Source: Streptomyces neyagawaensis
GTDB lineage: Bacteria > Actinomycetota > Actinomycetes > Streptomycetales > Streptomycetaceae
Assembly (NCBI RefSeq): GCF_023516595.1
Contig: NZ_JAMGBG010000039.1
Location: forward strand, 120,457 to 184,456
Direction of reading: 5' to 3'
DNA: 64,000 nucleotides
This document shows, piece after piece, positions 32,139-40,469 of this stretch. Under the pieces are notes generated by a model. The model saw nothing but the letters and a program-made list of their open reading frames with translations. It was not told where the DNA came from and searched no databases. The translations under genes were made by a program, and so were the position numbers. Numbering within the stretch: the stretch's first letter is position 1; every line of letters starts with the position of its first letter.

Positions 32139-34691
32139 GTGAGCAACCTCCAGCAGCCCACAGACCCGCCGGACCTCGGCGCCCCGACGAGCGAGCCGTC
32201 AGCCGACGACCGGGCGGCGGGCACCGATCTGCTCGCCGTCGGCCGGACCGCCGGGACGACCGTCGCCCGGACCCCCGCCGACCCGGCCCCGGACGGTGAC
32301 GCGGTGGCCGTCACCGGCCCGGGCGAAGGCGAAGAGGACGGCACAGGACAGTCCTCCCCGGTCGGACGGCTCGCCGCGACCGTCGAGCGCCTGCGCCGCG
32401 AGGTGCAGGCCGCCCAGGCTGAAGCCGACGGCCGCGCCCTGGTCGAGCTGGCCAAGGGCATCCTCGTCGAACGCCTGCACTGCGGGCCGGCCCAGGCGGC
32501 ACGGCAGCTCGCCGAACTGACCGAACAGGCGGGCGTGACCCCCCTGGAGTTCGCCGTCGAGGTCATCAACCAGGCCTCGCGCGACCGGCTCTCGGAGATG
32601 ACGACCGCGTTCCTCGCGACCACGGCGCACCGCGACGACACCACCGAGGCGGGGCGCGACTCCTTCGCCGTACGGCTGCGGACCGCCGAGAGCGGGGCGC
32701 TGGCCGCGGACGACGCGCAGGCCGTGGCCGACTCCCTGCTCGAACACGCCCTGACACCGCTCGGCGCGGAGGCCGTCGCCATCTGGGCGCTGGACGCCGA
32801 CGGCTCCCTCACCCTGGCGGGCAGCGCCGGGTTCTCGGCGGCGGAGGCCGGCCGCTGGCGGTATGTGCCGCCGGGCGTGGCGACCGTGGCACGCCGCGGG
32901 CTCGGCGAGCGGACGGGCCAGTGGATCGGCTGTCTGTCGGAGACCGGGCTGCCGTCCATCGGCCGGCACCACCACCCCGACGGAGGCCGCGTAGCCCTCC
33001 CCGCGGGCACCGGCGGCCGTATCCACGGTGTGCTGGAGATCGTCTGGCCCACACCGCTGGAGCCCCAGCCCCCGCAGATCGTCCGCCAGGTGGAGGCGCT
33101 GGCCGAGCTGTGCGCACACACGCTGGAGACATACGTCCCGCGCCGGCCCGACGGCGACACCCGGCCCGGCGTCCTGCCGGCCGTCGCCGAACTGATGGAC
33201 CTGGCCGACGGCCTCCACGACCCCGCGCTGGTGCTCGTCCCGCACCTGGACGCCGACGGGGAACTGGTCGACTTCCGCATCCACCACGTCAACCGGCGCT
33301 TCCTCGACCCTGCCGGCCGGCCCCGCGGCGTCGTCAACGGGGCCCTGCTGCTGGAGGCCTACCCGATGGCCGCCGGGGACAGCGAACTCTTCGGCCAGGT
33401 CGAACGGGTCTACGCCACGGGCGAGCCGTTCCGCGCCCACCGCATGCGGCTCACCGCGCTCGTGGACGACGTGCCGCTGGCCGCGGTCGCCGACGTCAAC
33501 ATCAGCCGCCACGGGGGCTGCGTCCTGCTCATCTGGCGGATAGAGGACGAGACGGCCCGTCTGGCGAGTCTGCTCCAGCACGCCCAGCGCCTCGGCCGCA
33601 TCGGCGGCTTCGAGGAGAACCTCCTCACCGGCGAGATCACCTGGAACGGGCAGCTCTACAGCCTCTACGGCAAGCCCGCCGTCGGCGGCCCGGTCCCGCT
33701 GGAGGAGCTGCCCGCCCATGCCCACCCCGACGACGCCGTCGCCATCGGCAGGTTCCTGCGCACGTTGCTGCACCATCGCCGCCCCGCGTCCACGGCGTTC
33801 CGGCTCCAGCGGCCCGACGGAGTCACCCGGCACATCCGCGTGGTGGCCGAACCGGTCCTCGACTCCGACGGCCGGCTGTTCGTCGTACGGGGCGCCTACC
33901 AGGACATCTCCGCCCACCACTGGACGGAGGTCGCCCTCGCCGCGACCCGCGACCAGCTCGCCCACACCGAGCAGCAGGCGAGCGAACGCAACCGGCTGAC
34001 CCTCCAGCTCCAGCACGCGATCATGCCTCCCGCGCAGGCCCCCCTTGAGGCCCCCGGGCTGCGGGTGGCCGTCCGCTACCGGCCCGCGGAGACGCAGAAC
34101 CTGGTCGGCGGCGACTGGTACGACGCGGTCGTGCTGCCGTCCCGGCTGGTGCTGCTGTGCGTGGGGGACGTCGCCGGACACGGCATCGAGGCGGCCACCA
34201 GCATGGTCGTCCTGCGCAACGCGCTGCGCGGCCTCGCCGTGACGGGAGCGGGACCGGCCCAACTGCTGTCCTGGCTCAACATGGTGGCCCACCATCTCAA
34301 CGGCGCCGTCACCGCCACGGCGGTCTGCGGCCTGTACGACCCCGAGGTCCGCACCCTGCGCTGGGCGAGGGCCGGCCATCTGCCACCCGTCCTGGTGCGC
34401 GACGGCGAGGCGGCACCGCTGCCCCTGCTCAAGGGCCTGCTGCTCGGCGCCGTGCCCGAGGCGACGTACGAGGAGCACGAACTCCAACTGGCCGTCGACG
34501 ACACCTTGTTGATGTACACGGACGGTCTGATCGAACGCCGTGACCGTTCCGTGGAGGAGTCCCTGGCCCAGCTGCTGACGGCCGCGAGCACGGTCCCGCC
34601 CACGCTCGACCAGCAACTGGACCGCCTGCTCACCTACAGCAAGTCGGACACGGACGACGACACCTGCGTCGTGGGCGTCCGGGTGGACTAG
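32139..34691 (+). CDS. ANTAR-like/GAF/PAS/PP2C (SpoIIE-type) phosphatase
   Basis: The 850-aa protein begins with a disordered 80-residue tail. An ANTAR-like helical domain follows (about 85-150; RALVELAKGILVERLHCGPA), then a GAF-like domain (about 185-330), one or two PAS domains (the clearer at about 475-590, RLGRIGGFEENLLTGEITW), and a PP2C/SpoIIE phosphatase domain (about 625-850). Metal-binding Asp residues are in VGGDWYDAVVL and CVGDVAGHG. It should dephosphorylate an anti-sigma-factor antagonist (STAS) protein. GTG 32139 lies 77 bp after the hybrid kinase, suggesting co-expression. A gene fragment begins directly at its stop codon. Confidence 0.9.
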   Translation: MSNLQQPTDPPDLGAPTSEPSADDRAAGTDLLAVGRTAGTTVARTPADPAPDGDAVAVTGPGEGEEDGTGQSSPVGRLAATVERLRREVQAAQAEADGRALVELAKGILVERLHCGPAQAARQLAELTEQAGVTPLEFAVEVINQASRDRLSEMTTAFLATTAHRDDTTEAGRDSFAVRLRTAESGALAADDAQAVADSLLEHALTPLGAEAVAIWALDADGSLTLAGSAGFSAAEAGRWRYVPPGVATVARRGLGERTGQWIGCLSETGLPSIGRHHHPDGGRVALPAGTGGRIHGVLEIVWPTPLEPQPPQIVRQVEALAELCAHTLETYVPRRPDGDTRPGVLPAVAELMDLADGLHDPALVLVPHLDADGELVDFRIHHVNRRFLDPAGRPRGVVNGALLLEAYPMAAGDSELFGQVERVYATGEPFRAHRMRLTALVDDVPLAAVADVNISRHGGCVLLIWRIEDETARLASLLQHAQRLGRIGGFEENLLTGEITWNGQLYSLYGKPAVGGPVPLEELPAHAHPDDAVAIGRFLRTLLHHRRPASTAFRLQRPDGVTRHIRVVAEPVLDSDGRLFVVRGAYQDISAHHWTEVALAATRDQLAHTEQQASERNRLTLQLQHAIMPPAQAPLEAPGLRVAVRYRPAETQNLVGGDWYDAVVLPSRLVLLCVGDVAGHGIEAATSMVVLRNALRGLAVTGAGPAQLLSWLNMVAHHLNGAVTATAVCGLYDPEVRTLRWARAGHLPPVLVRDGEAAPLPLLKGLLLGAVPEATYEEHELQLAVDDTLLMYTDGLIERRDRSVEESLAQLLTAASTVPPTLDQQLDRLLTYSKSDTDDDTCVVGVRVD

Positions 34692-34890
34692 GTCGAAGGT
34701 GGTGAGGAGCAGTCCTCTCGCTCTGCGGGGAGATCCGGATGACCTTTCGGGTTGCCTGGATCCCGTCGGTCCCGGGGTTCCGGACGTCCATGAGGACGAC
34801 GTCGGGGCGCAGGTCCCCGGCGAGGCGTACGGCCCGCATGCCGTCCGCGGCTTCGCCGACCGGTGCCATGTCGGGCTGGGTCTCCTGGTC
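34690..34890 (-). pseudogene. Fragment of a NarL-type response regulator
   Basis: The minus strand encodes the middle of a receiver domain: PVGEAADGMRAVRLAGDLRP, then DVVLMDVRNPGTDGIQATRK. After IRISPQSE the reading frame shifts, and LLLTTFDL, the normal next strand, appears in another frame. The N-terminal strand with the acidic pair is absent, and the fragment ends exactly where the phosphatase gene stops, without the DNA-binding domain. It is a relic with at least two deletions and one frameshift. Confidence 0.75.
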
Positions 34891-34940
34891 ACGGGTGAGG
34901 GGGTCGCTGATCTCCTCCAAGTAGGCGAACGATTCCTCGG

Positions 34941-35050
34941 CATCTGACCACCTCGTACACCTACGAGGACGGCGCCGGCGGGCGGTTCACCAATGATCCG
35001 CTCACCAAGGACGAGGACGAATCCTGGTCCGACTGGCGCGGCCACCAGGT
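34941..35050 (+). pseudogene. RHS/YD-repeat-like protein fragment
   Basis: A plus-strand frame reads LTTSYTYEDGAGGRFTNDPL, followed by TKDEDESWSDWRGHQ. The tyrosine-rich start and the WSDWRGHQ block resemble RHS-repeat or insecticidal-toxin-like proteins of Streptomyces. It has no start, no stop nearby and about 35 meaningful codons. It lies in a 527-bp decayed gap next to a response regulator relic. From 35051 to 35218 I see nothing that can be named. Confidence 0.5.
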
Positions 35051-35218
35051 CCGCAGGCTGCATGATCACACGTCCTTGTGCACCGGATGGTCCGCCACGC
35101 GGCCGGCCGGTTGCGCACCCGCGACGTACCGCGGTCGTCGGCGGACCCGCGGGTACAGCTCCCGCAGCGCGTCGGCGTGCGTCTCGGCCGTACCCGCGGT
35201 CAAAACGCGCGCACGCGG

Positions 35219-36067
35219 TCAGGAGCTCGTCGGCGTCAGGTCCTGCAAGCCCACCACCCGCAGCAACTGCAAGCGCTCGGACGACTCCGTGCCCGGGCGG
35301 GCCGTGTGGATGACGAGTTGCTGGTTGTGGTCGGAGTTGAGGAGGACCTCGCAGTCGAGTTCGAGGATGCCGATCGCAGGGTGCCGGAAGCGCTTTGTGG
35401 TGGCGCGGCGTACGGCGACCTCGTGTTCGTCCCAGAGGCGGGCGAATTCCTCGCTCGCGGCGCGTAGTTCGGCGACGAGGGCGGCGGGTTCGGGGTCCGT
35501 GGGGCGGGCCGAGGCCACCGCTCGCAGGCCGGCGACCTGCTCGCGGGCGCGCTCCGGGCGGTCCTCGGGCGGGAACAGCTCCTGGACCGCCGGGTCCAGG
35601 AAGAAGCGACGGATCATGTTGCGTCCTCGGGGCGGGCGGGCGAGGACGTCTCCGCTCAGCGCCCGCGACAGCGCGTTCTGGGCCAGGACCTCGCCGCAGT
35701 CGGTCACCACCATCGCCGGGGTGTCGTGCAGCCGGTCCAGCACCAGGAGCAGGCCCGGGCGCACGTGCGTGCTGGTCGCCTCCCGGCGCGGCGGCTCTTC
35801 ACCGGTGAGGTGGAAGAGGTGGTCGCGTTCGTCCTCCGTCAGGCGCAGGGCGCGGGCCAGCGCGGTGAGCATCTGGCGGGACGGGCGCGGGCCCCGGGAC
35901 TGTTCCAGCCGCGTGTAGTAGTCCACGGACATGCCGGCCAGCTGGGCCACCTCCTCGCGGCGCAGCCCCGGCGTACGGCGGCGGGCTCCGGCCGTGAGAC
36001 CCACGTCGGAGGGGCCCAGGCGGGCGCGAGCGCGGCGCAGGAAGTCGGCGAGGTCGGCTCGGTTCAC
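35219..36067 (-). CDS. XRE-family regulator with MmyB-like ligand domain
   Basis: The 282-aa protein has an N-terminal XRE helix-turn-helix (LRREEVAQLAGMSVDYYTRL, about residues 35-55) and a C-terminal MmyB-like domain (about 105-275; LVLDRLHDTPAMVVTDCGEV, then FRHPAIGILELDCEVLL). Relatives bind fatty-acid-like ligands and usually repress or activate a divergent oxidoreductase gene. That layout is seen here, with an NAD-dependent epimerase-like enzyme starting 136 bp away on the other strand. GTG 36067 has TGGAGAG upstream. The C-terminal end borders the decayed region. Confidence 0.9.
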   Translation of the reverse strand: MNRADLADFLRRARARLGPSDVGLTAGARRRTPGLRREEVAQLAGMSVDYYTRLEQSRGPRPSRQMLTALARALRLTEDERDHLFHLTGEEPPRREATSTHVRPGLLLVLDRLHDTPAMVVTDCGEVLAQNALSRALSGDVLARPPRGRNMIRRFFLDPAVQELFPPEDRPERAREQVAGLRAVASARPTDPEPAALVAELRAASEEFARLWDEHEVAVRRATTKRFRHPAIGILELDCEVLLNSDHNQQLVIHTARPGTESSERLQLLRVVGLQDLTPTSS

Positions 36068-36202
36068 CTCTCCAGGGTGCGGGAGGCCGGCCGGCTTATC
36101 CAGGGACTTGCGATCCCCTGATGAGGAGGTCTCTCCCGGTCGTCCCCGCGTCCACCGAGGCTGGTCACCGACGACAGCGACACAGTGCGTGAGGAGCACA
36201 TC

Positions 36203-37057
36203 ATGCTGACTTTGGTGACCGGTACGACGGGACAGATCGGACGCCGCTTCGTGCCGAGGCTGCTGGTCCAGCGGCAGCCGGGCGAGCAGGTGCGAGTCCT
36301 GGTGCGGGACGCGGCCCGCGGCGAGCGCTTCGCGGAGCTGGGCGCCCAGGTCGCCGTAGGAGACATGCGCGATGAGGAGACACTCGGCAAGGCGCTCGCC
36401 GGCGTGGACGCCGTCGTGAACGTCGCCGCCTCCTTCCGCGGGGTGCCGGACGAGGAGGCGTGGGCCGTCAACCGGGACGCCGCGGTGGCCCTCGGCCGCG
36501 CCGCGCAGGCCTCCGGCGTGGAGCGGTTCGTGCAGGTCAGCACGGGCAATGTGTACGGCGTCGGACGGGGCCGCCCGCTGACCGAGGCGGACGAGAGCCG
36601 ACCGGGCGGCGAGATGTGGGGCGCCTACCCCGAGTCCAAGGCCGAGGCCGAGCGCGAACTGCTCGCCCTCGAGGGCCTGGACGTACGCATCGGACGGCTC
36701 CCCTTCGTCTATGGCGAGGGCGACCCGCACCTCGCCAACTCCTTGCATTGGGCCGCCCGTTGGGCGCCGCACCAGCGCCTGCAGATGGCCCACCACGCGG
36801 ACGTCGCCCAGGGCCTGATGCGTCTGTTGTACGCGCCGGGCATCGCCGGCCGGATCTACAACATCGCCGATGACGCCCCCGTCACGACGGTCGAGCTGTA
36901 CCAGCTCAACGGCGTCGAGGCGCCCGCCGGGCTCCAGGAGCTCACGGACCCCGACCCGTGGTTCGGGATCATGTCCAACCAGCGGATCCGCCGGGAGCTC
37001 GGCTTCCGGCCGATCTACCCGAGCGTCTGGACGGCCCGGGACGCCGGAGCCCTGTGA
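36203..37057 (+). CDS. NAD(P)-dependent epimerase/dehydratase-like enzyme
   Basis: The 284-aa protein is an extended or atypical SDR with an N-terminal Rossmann motif TLVTGTTGQIGRRF (residues 3-16), Asp in the VGDMRD block, a Ser/Thr site in FVQVSTGNVYG, and the catalytic Tyr-x3-Lys in AYPESKAEAE. The substrate pocket is not recognisable, so it could act on a nucleotide sugar, flavonoid-like compound or other carbonyl. It is probably regulated by the divergent XRE protein. ATG 36203 follows GAGGAG. Downstream is a stretch of decayed genes. Confidence 0.88.
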   Translation: MLTLVTGTTGQIGRRFVPRLLVQRQPGEQVRVLVRDAARGERFAELGAQVAVGDMRDEETLGKALAGVDAVVNVAASFRGVPDEEAWAVNRDAAVALGRAAQASGVERFVQVSTGNVYGVGRGRPLTEADESRPGGEMWGAYPESKAEAERELLALEGLDVRIGRLPFVYGEGDPHLANSLHWAARWAPHQRLQMAHHADVAQGLMRLLYAPGIAGRIYNIADDAPVTTVELYQLNGVEAPAGLQELTDPDPWFGIMSNQRIRRELGFRPIYPSVWTARDAGAL

Positions 37058-37109
37058 CGATCACTGCGCCCGGCCACCACCAGGTGCAGCACCCGGTAGC
37101 CGCCTAGGT

Positions 37110-37530
37110 ACGTCACGATCGGCGCAGGGCGGGCGCCGCGACCTGCGGCAGCGCGTTCACCACGTTGATCACGCCTGGTCTGCTGGTGACGTCAGACCGC
37201 GCGCCCGTCACACCGTACGCCCCAGCGCCGGGCGCTCCGGCCGAACTGCTCGCCCAGCTGCGCGCCGGCACTCGCGCGGAGCGGTGGGTGCACCGTGGTC
37301 CGACTCTTTTCGACGGTGATGCTCGCCGTGGACGGGGTGTACGCGACGGCGGAGCCCTGTCCGATCCAGTCACCGGCCTCGCTGGTGTGGTGGTAGGCGG
37401 TCACGGCCCAGGGCGTACCGTCGGCCGCCGCGGCGGGCTGCGCCACCTCCGCGGTGAGTCCGAGCGCGACGGCCACGCCCGTCAGGGCGCCGAGTAAGCG
37501 GCGCCACCGTCCTGTGCGGGAGCACGGTTG
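37110..37530 (-). pseudogene. Decayed secreted-protein fragments
   Basis: The minus strand has a signal-peptide-like start without a start codon (RRLLGALTGVAVALGLTAE), followed by AADGTPWAVTAYHHTSEAGD and WIGQGSAVAYTPSTASIT. The frame then loses similarity and ends. A second frame closes with SRPGVINVVNALPQVAAPAL and a stop at 37113, which looks like the C-terminus of a secreted enzyme. The two pieces are out of frame and may come from one or two ancestral genes. The 37531-37753 region holds the promoter of the STAS gene and no other feature I can name. Confidence 0.45.
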
Positions 37531-37753
37531 TTCCCCCTCCGCCGGTCGACCGTCCCACCGGGCGCTCGAACCCCTGTGTCCATGACAGGCGCTGGACTGT
37601 CCCGAAAGCCCACCCGTAAACGCCGGACACGCCAGCAGGTCCGGCCGACGGGCGGGTTATACGATGACGTGTCTTGAGGTCAGTCGTTTCCGGGGACGCG
37701 GTGAGCGGCGACAGGGGAGCGTCGCCCCCCGGTACCCGACACAGGGAGGGATC

Positions 37754-38113
37754 GTGGATGCCGCCGACGGCGAGGACGAGAGGGCACCGGCACCGCGGCC
37801 CGGGGGCTCCGCGCTGGAGATCCGTTCGCTGTCCGGCCGCCCCGGTATCCGTGCCGCTGGAGAGATCAACGTGATCACCCGTTCATCCTGGGAACAGGCC
37901 CTGAAGAAGGTGGCGAGCACCCATGGCGACATCTCCCACGTGGAGTTGTCGGGGCTGATGTCCATCGACGTGGGCGGCGCGGCGGTGCTGGCGGTCACCG
38001 CGCAGCGACTGACCACCGGCCGTATCGTCGTGCACCGTCCGCCGCCGGAGCTGACGCGCATCCTCGAGCTGTTCTGGCCCGGCCTCGCGACGATCGAGGT
38101 GGCGGAGCGATGA
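37754..38113 (+). CDS. STAS-domain anti-sigma antagonist lacking the phospho-Ser
   Basis: The 119-aa protein has a disordered N-terminus and a STAS fold from about residue 22 (LEIRSLSGRPGIRAAGEIN, then HVELSGLMSIDVGGAAVLA). In classical antagonists the switch segment is Asp-Ser-Ser-Gly with the first Ser phosphorylated. Here it is Asp72-Val73-Gly-Gly, so phosphorylation at that site is impossible. It may be constitutively active or act as a scaffold. GTG 37754 has GGGAGGGAT directly upstream. An upstream in-frame ATG (37664) is less likely. The stop overlaps the next gene start (ATGA), coupling it to the MEDS/HATPase protein. Confidence 0.85.
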   Translation: MDAADGEDERAPAPRPGGSALEIRSLSGRPGIRAAGEINVITRSSWEQALKKVASTHGDISHVELSGLMSIDVGGAAVLAVTAQRLTTGRIVVHRPPPELTRILELFWPGLATIEVAER

Positions 38114-39039
38114 CCACGACCGCCCACAGAGGACCTTTCGCGCACCCGGCGCTGTTCTACCGCGGTGAGGAGCAGTACCTGGCGGGCACCGTGCCGTTCC
38201 TCCGGGACGGTCTGGCCGCCGGGGAGGCCGTCGCGGTCGCCGTACCGGGCCCCCGCCTCGCCCTCGTCGAGGCCGGGCTGGGCGCCGACGCCGCCGGTGT
38301 CGAGTTCCTCGACATGACGCGGGCGGGCCGCAACCCCGGGCGGATCATCCCCGGCGTCCTGCGTGCCTTCGCCGACGCCCACCCGGGCGGCCGGGTGAGG
38401 ATCATCGGGGAGCCGATCTGGGCCGGCCGCTCGGCGGCGGAGTACCCGGCGTGCGTCCAGCACGAGGCCCTCATCAACGCGGCCTTCGAGGGCCGTGCGG
38501 TGACGATCCTCTGCCCGTACGACGCGGACGCCCTGACCCCGGCGGTGCTCGACGACGCCCGCGCCACGCATCCCGTCGTCATCGACTCCGGTGTCGAACG
38601 GCCCAGCGCCGCCTACGCGCCCGAGCAGGTCGTCGCCCGCTACAACGAGCCCCTCACCGGCCCGCCCGGAGCGGCGGCTCTGCCGTTCGACGCGGAAGCG
38701 CTGCCGTGGGCCCGCGCGTTCGCGGTGCGGGAGGCCCGCCGGCTCGGCCTGGCGGAGGCGCGGATGCAGGATCTGACGCTGGCGGTCGCGGAGCTGACCA
38801 CCAACTCCGTGGTGCACGGCGGTGGATCGGGGACGCTGCGGATCTGGGCCGAGGGCGAGCAGATCGTCTGCGAGGTCCACGACTTCGGGCGGCTGACCGA
38901 CCCCCTGGCCGGCCGCAGACCCCCGGCACGCGACCAACTGGGCGGACGCGGTCTGCTGCTGGTCCACCACATCACCGACCTCGTCCGCCTCCACACGGCA
39001 CCCGACGGCACCACCGTCCGCTTCCACCTCGACCGCTGA
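38110..39039 (+). CDS. MEDS-domain sensor with HATPase (anti-sigma-like) domain
   Basis: The 309-aa protein has an N-terminal MEDS sensory domain (about 10-165; FYRGEEQYLAGTVPFLRDGL, then GRVRIIGEPIWAGRSAAEY). A C-terminal HATPase_c domain (about 190-309) has the N-box LAVAELTTNSVVHGG and glycine box QLGGRGLLLVHHI. MEDS domains are predicted to sense small carbon compounds. The HATPase is of the RsbW/SpoIIAB kinase class that binds sigma factors or STAS proteins. It lacks a phospho-accepting His domain, so it is more likely a serine kinase or binder than a two-component kinase. It is coupled to the STAS gene, its likely partner. Confidence 0.88.
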   Translation: MTTTAHRGPFAHPALFYRGEEQYLAGTVPFLRDGLAAGEAVAVAVPGPRLALVEAGLGADAAGVEFLDMTRAGRNPGRIIPGVLRAFADAHPGGRVRIIGEPIWAGRSAAEYPACVQHEALINAAFEGRAVTILCPYDADALTPAVLDDARATHPVVIDSGVERPSAAYAPEQVVARYNEPLTGPPGAAALPFDAEALPWARAFAVREARRLGLAEARMQDLTLAVAELTTNSVVHGGGSGTLRIWAEGEQIVCEVHDFGRLTDPLAGRRPPARDQLGGRGLLLVHHITDLVRLHTAPDGTTVRFHLDR

Positions 39040-39040
39040 C

Positions 39041-39110
39041 CGCCGGCCGTTGACCGCCGGCCGCTGACCGTCGGCTGCCGGCTGCCGGCTGCCGGCCGTC
39101 GGCGGGGCGC
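39041..39110. repeat. Short GC-rich slippage repeats
   Basis: The gap before the LacI gene contains near-perfect tandem units of GACCGCCGGCCGTT type (two to three copies) followed by three copies of the heptamer CTGCCGG. They form overlapping hairpins and could terminate the STAS/MEDS operon. No coding potential is seen. Confidence 0.6.
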
Positions 39111-39198
39111 GGCCGCTGCGCGCCGGACGATCGCCGGTTCCCGGGCCCCAGGTGCCAGAATGGCGGGGCAGCAGGCCAGGGGAGGGGAGAGGGCGACC

Positions 39199-40248
39199 GT
39201 GCCGGACAACCGAGCGGATCAACCTTCGACGGAGGACCACGGGGCGCGCGGCGAGGGACCGGCATCGGTGACGATCGCGTACATCGCCGAGTCCGCGGGC
39301 GTCTCTGTACCCACCGTGTCGAAGGTGCTCAACGGCCGGTCCGGGGTGTCGGACGAGACACGGGCCCGCGTGGAGCAGCTGATCCACCAGCACGGCTACC
39401 GCAAGCTGCCCAAGAACCGCAGCAATCTCGTGGAGCTGGTGTTCCGCGAACTGGAGAGCATGTGGGCCGTGGAGATCATTCGCGGCGTCGAACGGGTCGC
39501 CCGGAAGAACCGGATCGGTGTGCTGGTGTCGGAGTTCGGGCTCCATGACACCTCCGGCATGACCATCGACGACACCGTCGGCCGACGCCCCCGCTGCGTC
39601 CTGTCGGTGGCCCAGCTCTCCGAGGCGGAGCGCGAGCAACTGAGGGCGCGGGGCATTCCGTTCGTCGTCTTTGACCCGATCGACGAACTGCCCGACGACG
39701 TGCCGTTCGTGGGCGCCACGAACTGGAGGGGCGGTCAGGCCGCGACCCGGCACCTCATCGGACTCGGACACCGGCGCATCGCGATGATCAGTGGGCCCGA
39801 CCACGCCTTCTGCCTCGCCCGGCTGTCCGGCTACACGTCCGCACTCGCGGAGGCCGGCCTGCCGGCGGAACCCCGCCTGGTGGTCAGGACCCAGCTCACC
39901 CGTGAGCACGGGTACACGACCGCACGGGAGTTGCTGTCCCGGCCCGACCGGCCCACCGCCGTGTTCACCGCGAACGACATGCAGGCGGTCGGCGTCTACC
40001 AGGCCGCCCGTGAACTCGGGTTGCGCATCCCGGACGATCTCAGCGTGGTGGGCTTCGACGACGTACCGGCCGTGGCATGGATGGATCCGCCCCTGACCAC
40101 CGTCCACCAGCCCCTCGCCGAGATGGCGACCGCCGCCACGGAACTGGCGCTCGCCCTCGGCCGCGGGGAGGAAGTGCCGCAGGTGGGACTGGAGCTCGCG
40201 ACCACCCTGACCCTCCGGGAGAGCACGGCTCCGCCGAAGGAGCAGTGA
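39199..40248 (+). CDS. LacI-family transcriptional regulator
   Basis: The 349-aa protein has the LacI helix-turn-helix (IAYIAESAGVSVPTVSKVLN), a hinge region, and a periplasmic-binding-protein-like ligand domain (GHRRIAMISGPDHAFCLAR, then RPTAVFTANDMQAVGVY, and LSVVGFDDVPAVAWMDPPLT). The sequence type resembles xylan or beta-xyloside regulators of actinobacteria, but the ligand is uncertain. GTG 39199 lies after GGAGGGGAGAGGG. ATG 39160 upstream is an alternative that would add 13 residues. No sugar operon adjoins; the nearest genes are a DUF418-type membrane protein and the MEDS sensor. Confidence 0.9.
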   Translation: MPDNRADQPSTEDHGARGEGPASVTIAYIAESAGVSVPTVSKVLNGRSGVSDETRARVEQLIHQHGYRKLPKNRSNLVELVFRELESMWAVEIIRGVERVARKNRIGVLVSEFGLHDTSGMTIDDTVGRRPRCVLSVAQLSEAEREQLRARGIPFVVFDPIDELPDDVPFVGATNWRGGQAATRHLIGLGHRRIAMISGPDHAFCLARLSGYTSALAEAGLPAEPRLVVRTQLTREHGYTTARELLSRPDRPTAVFTANDMQAVGVYQAARELGLRIPDDLSVVGFDDVPAVAWMDPPLTTVHQPLAEMATAATELALALGRGEEVPQVGLELATTLTLRESTAPPKEQ

Positions 40249-40469
40249 GCCGGGCCGCCGGACGGCGGTCCGTGGTGCGGAGCGGTGCGTCGGGCGGTCC
40301 GCGGAGCGGTGTACCGGGCGGTCGCTCCATGCCTTCCTGAGTCATGTCCTCGTCACTCTCACGAAGGACGCCTCCCGCCAACCGGTGGGGAAGCGCCCTC
40401 CGGTCGGCAGGGGTGGCACGGCCGGTCGCCGGATACTCCACGGCCCGCGTTCTTTCCAGGCTTGGCGCC

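Noticed and set aside
27659..33337. A 1892-codon open frame on the minus strand
   Set aside because: It is antisense to the poly-HAMP kinase and phosphatase genes. The high GC and repeats keep it open. The translation is low in complexity (GDLGDVADLRGQVA-type), while the plus-strand frame has complete known domains.
37560..37590. GGGTTCGAG resembling a tRNA T-arm remnant
   Set aside because: The flanking bases do not form a proper stem and no acceptor or anticodon arm is nearby.
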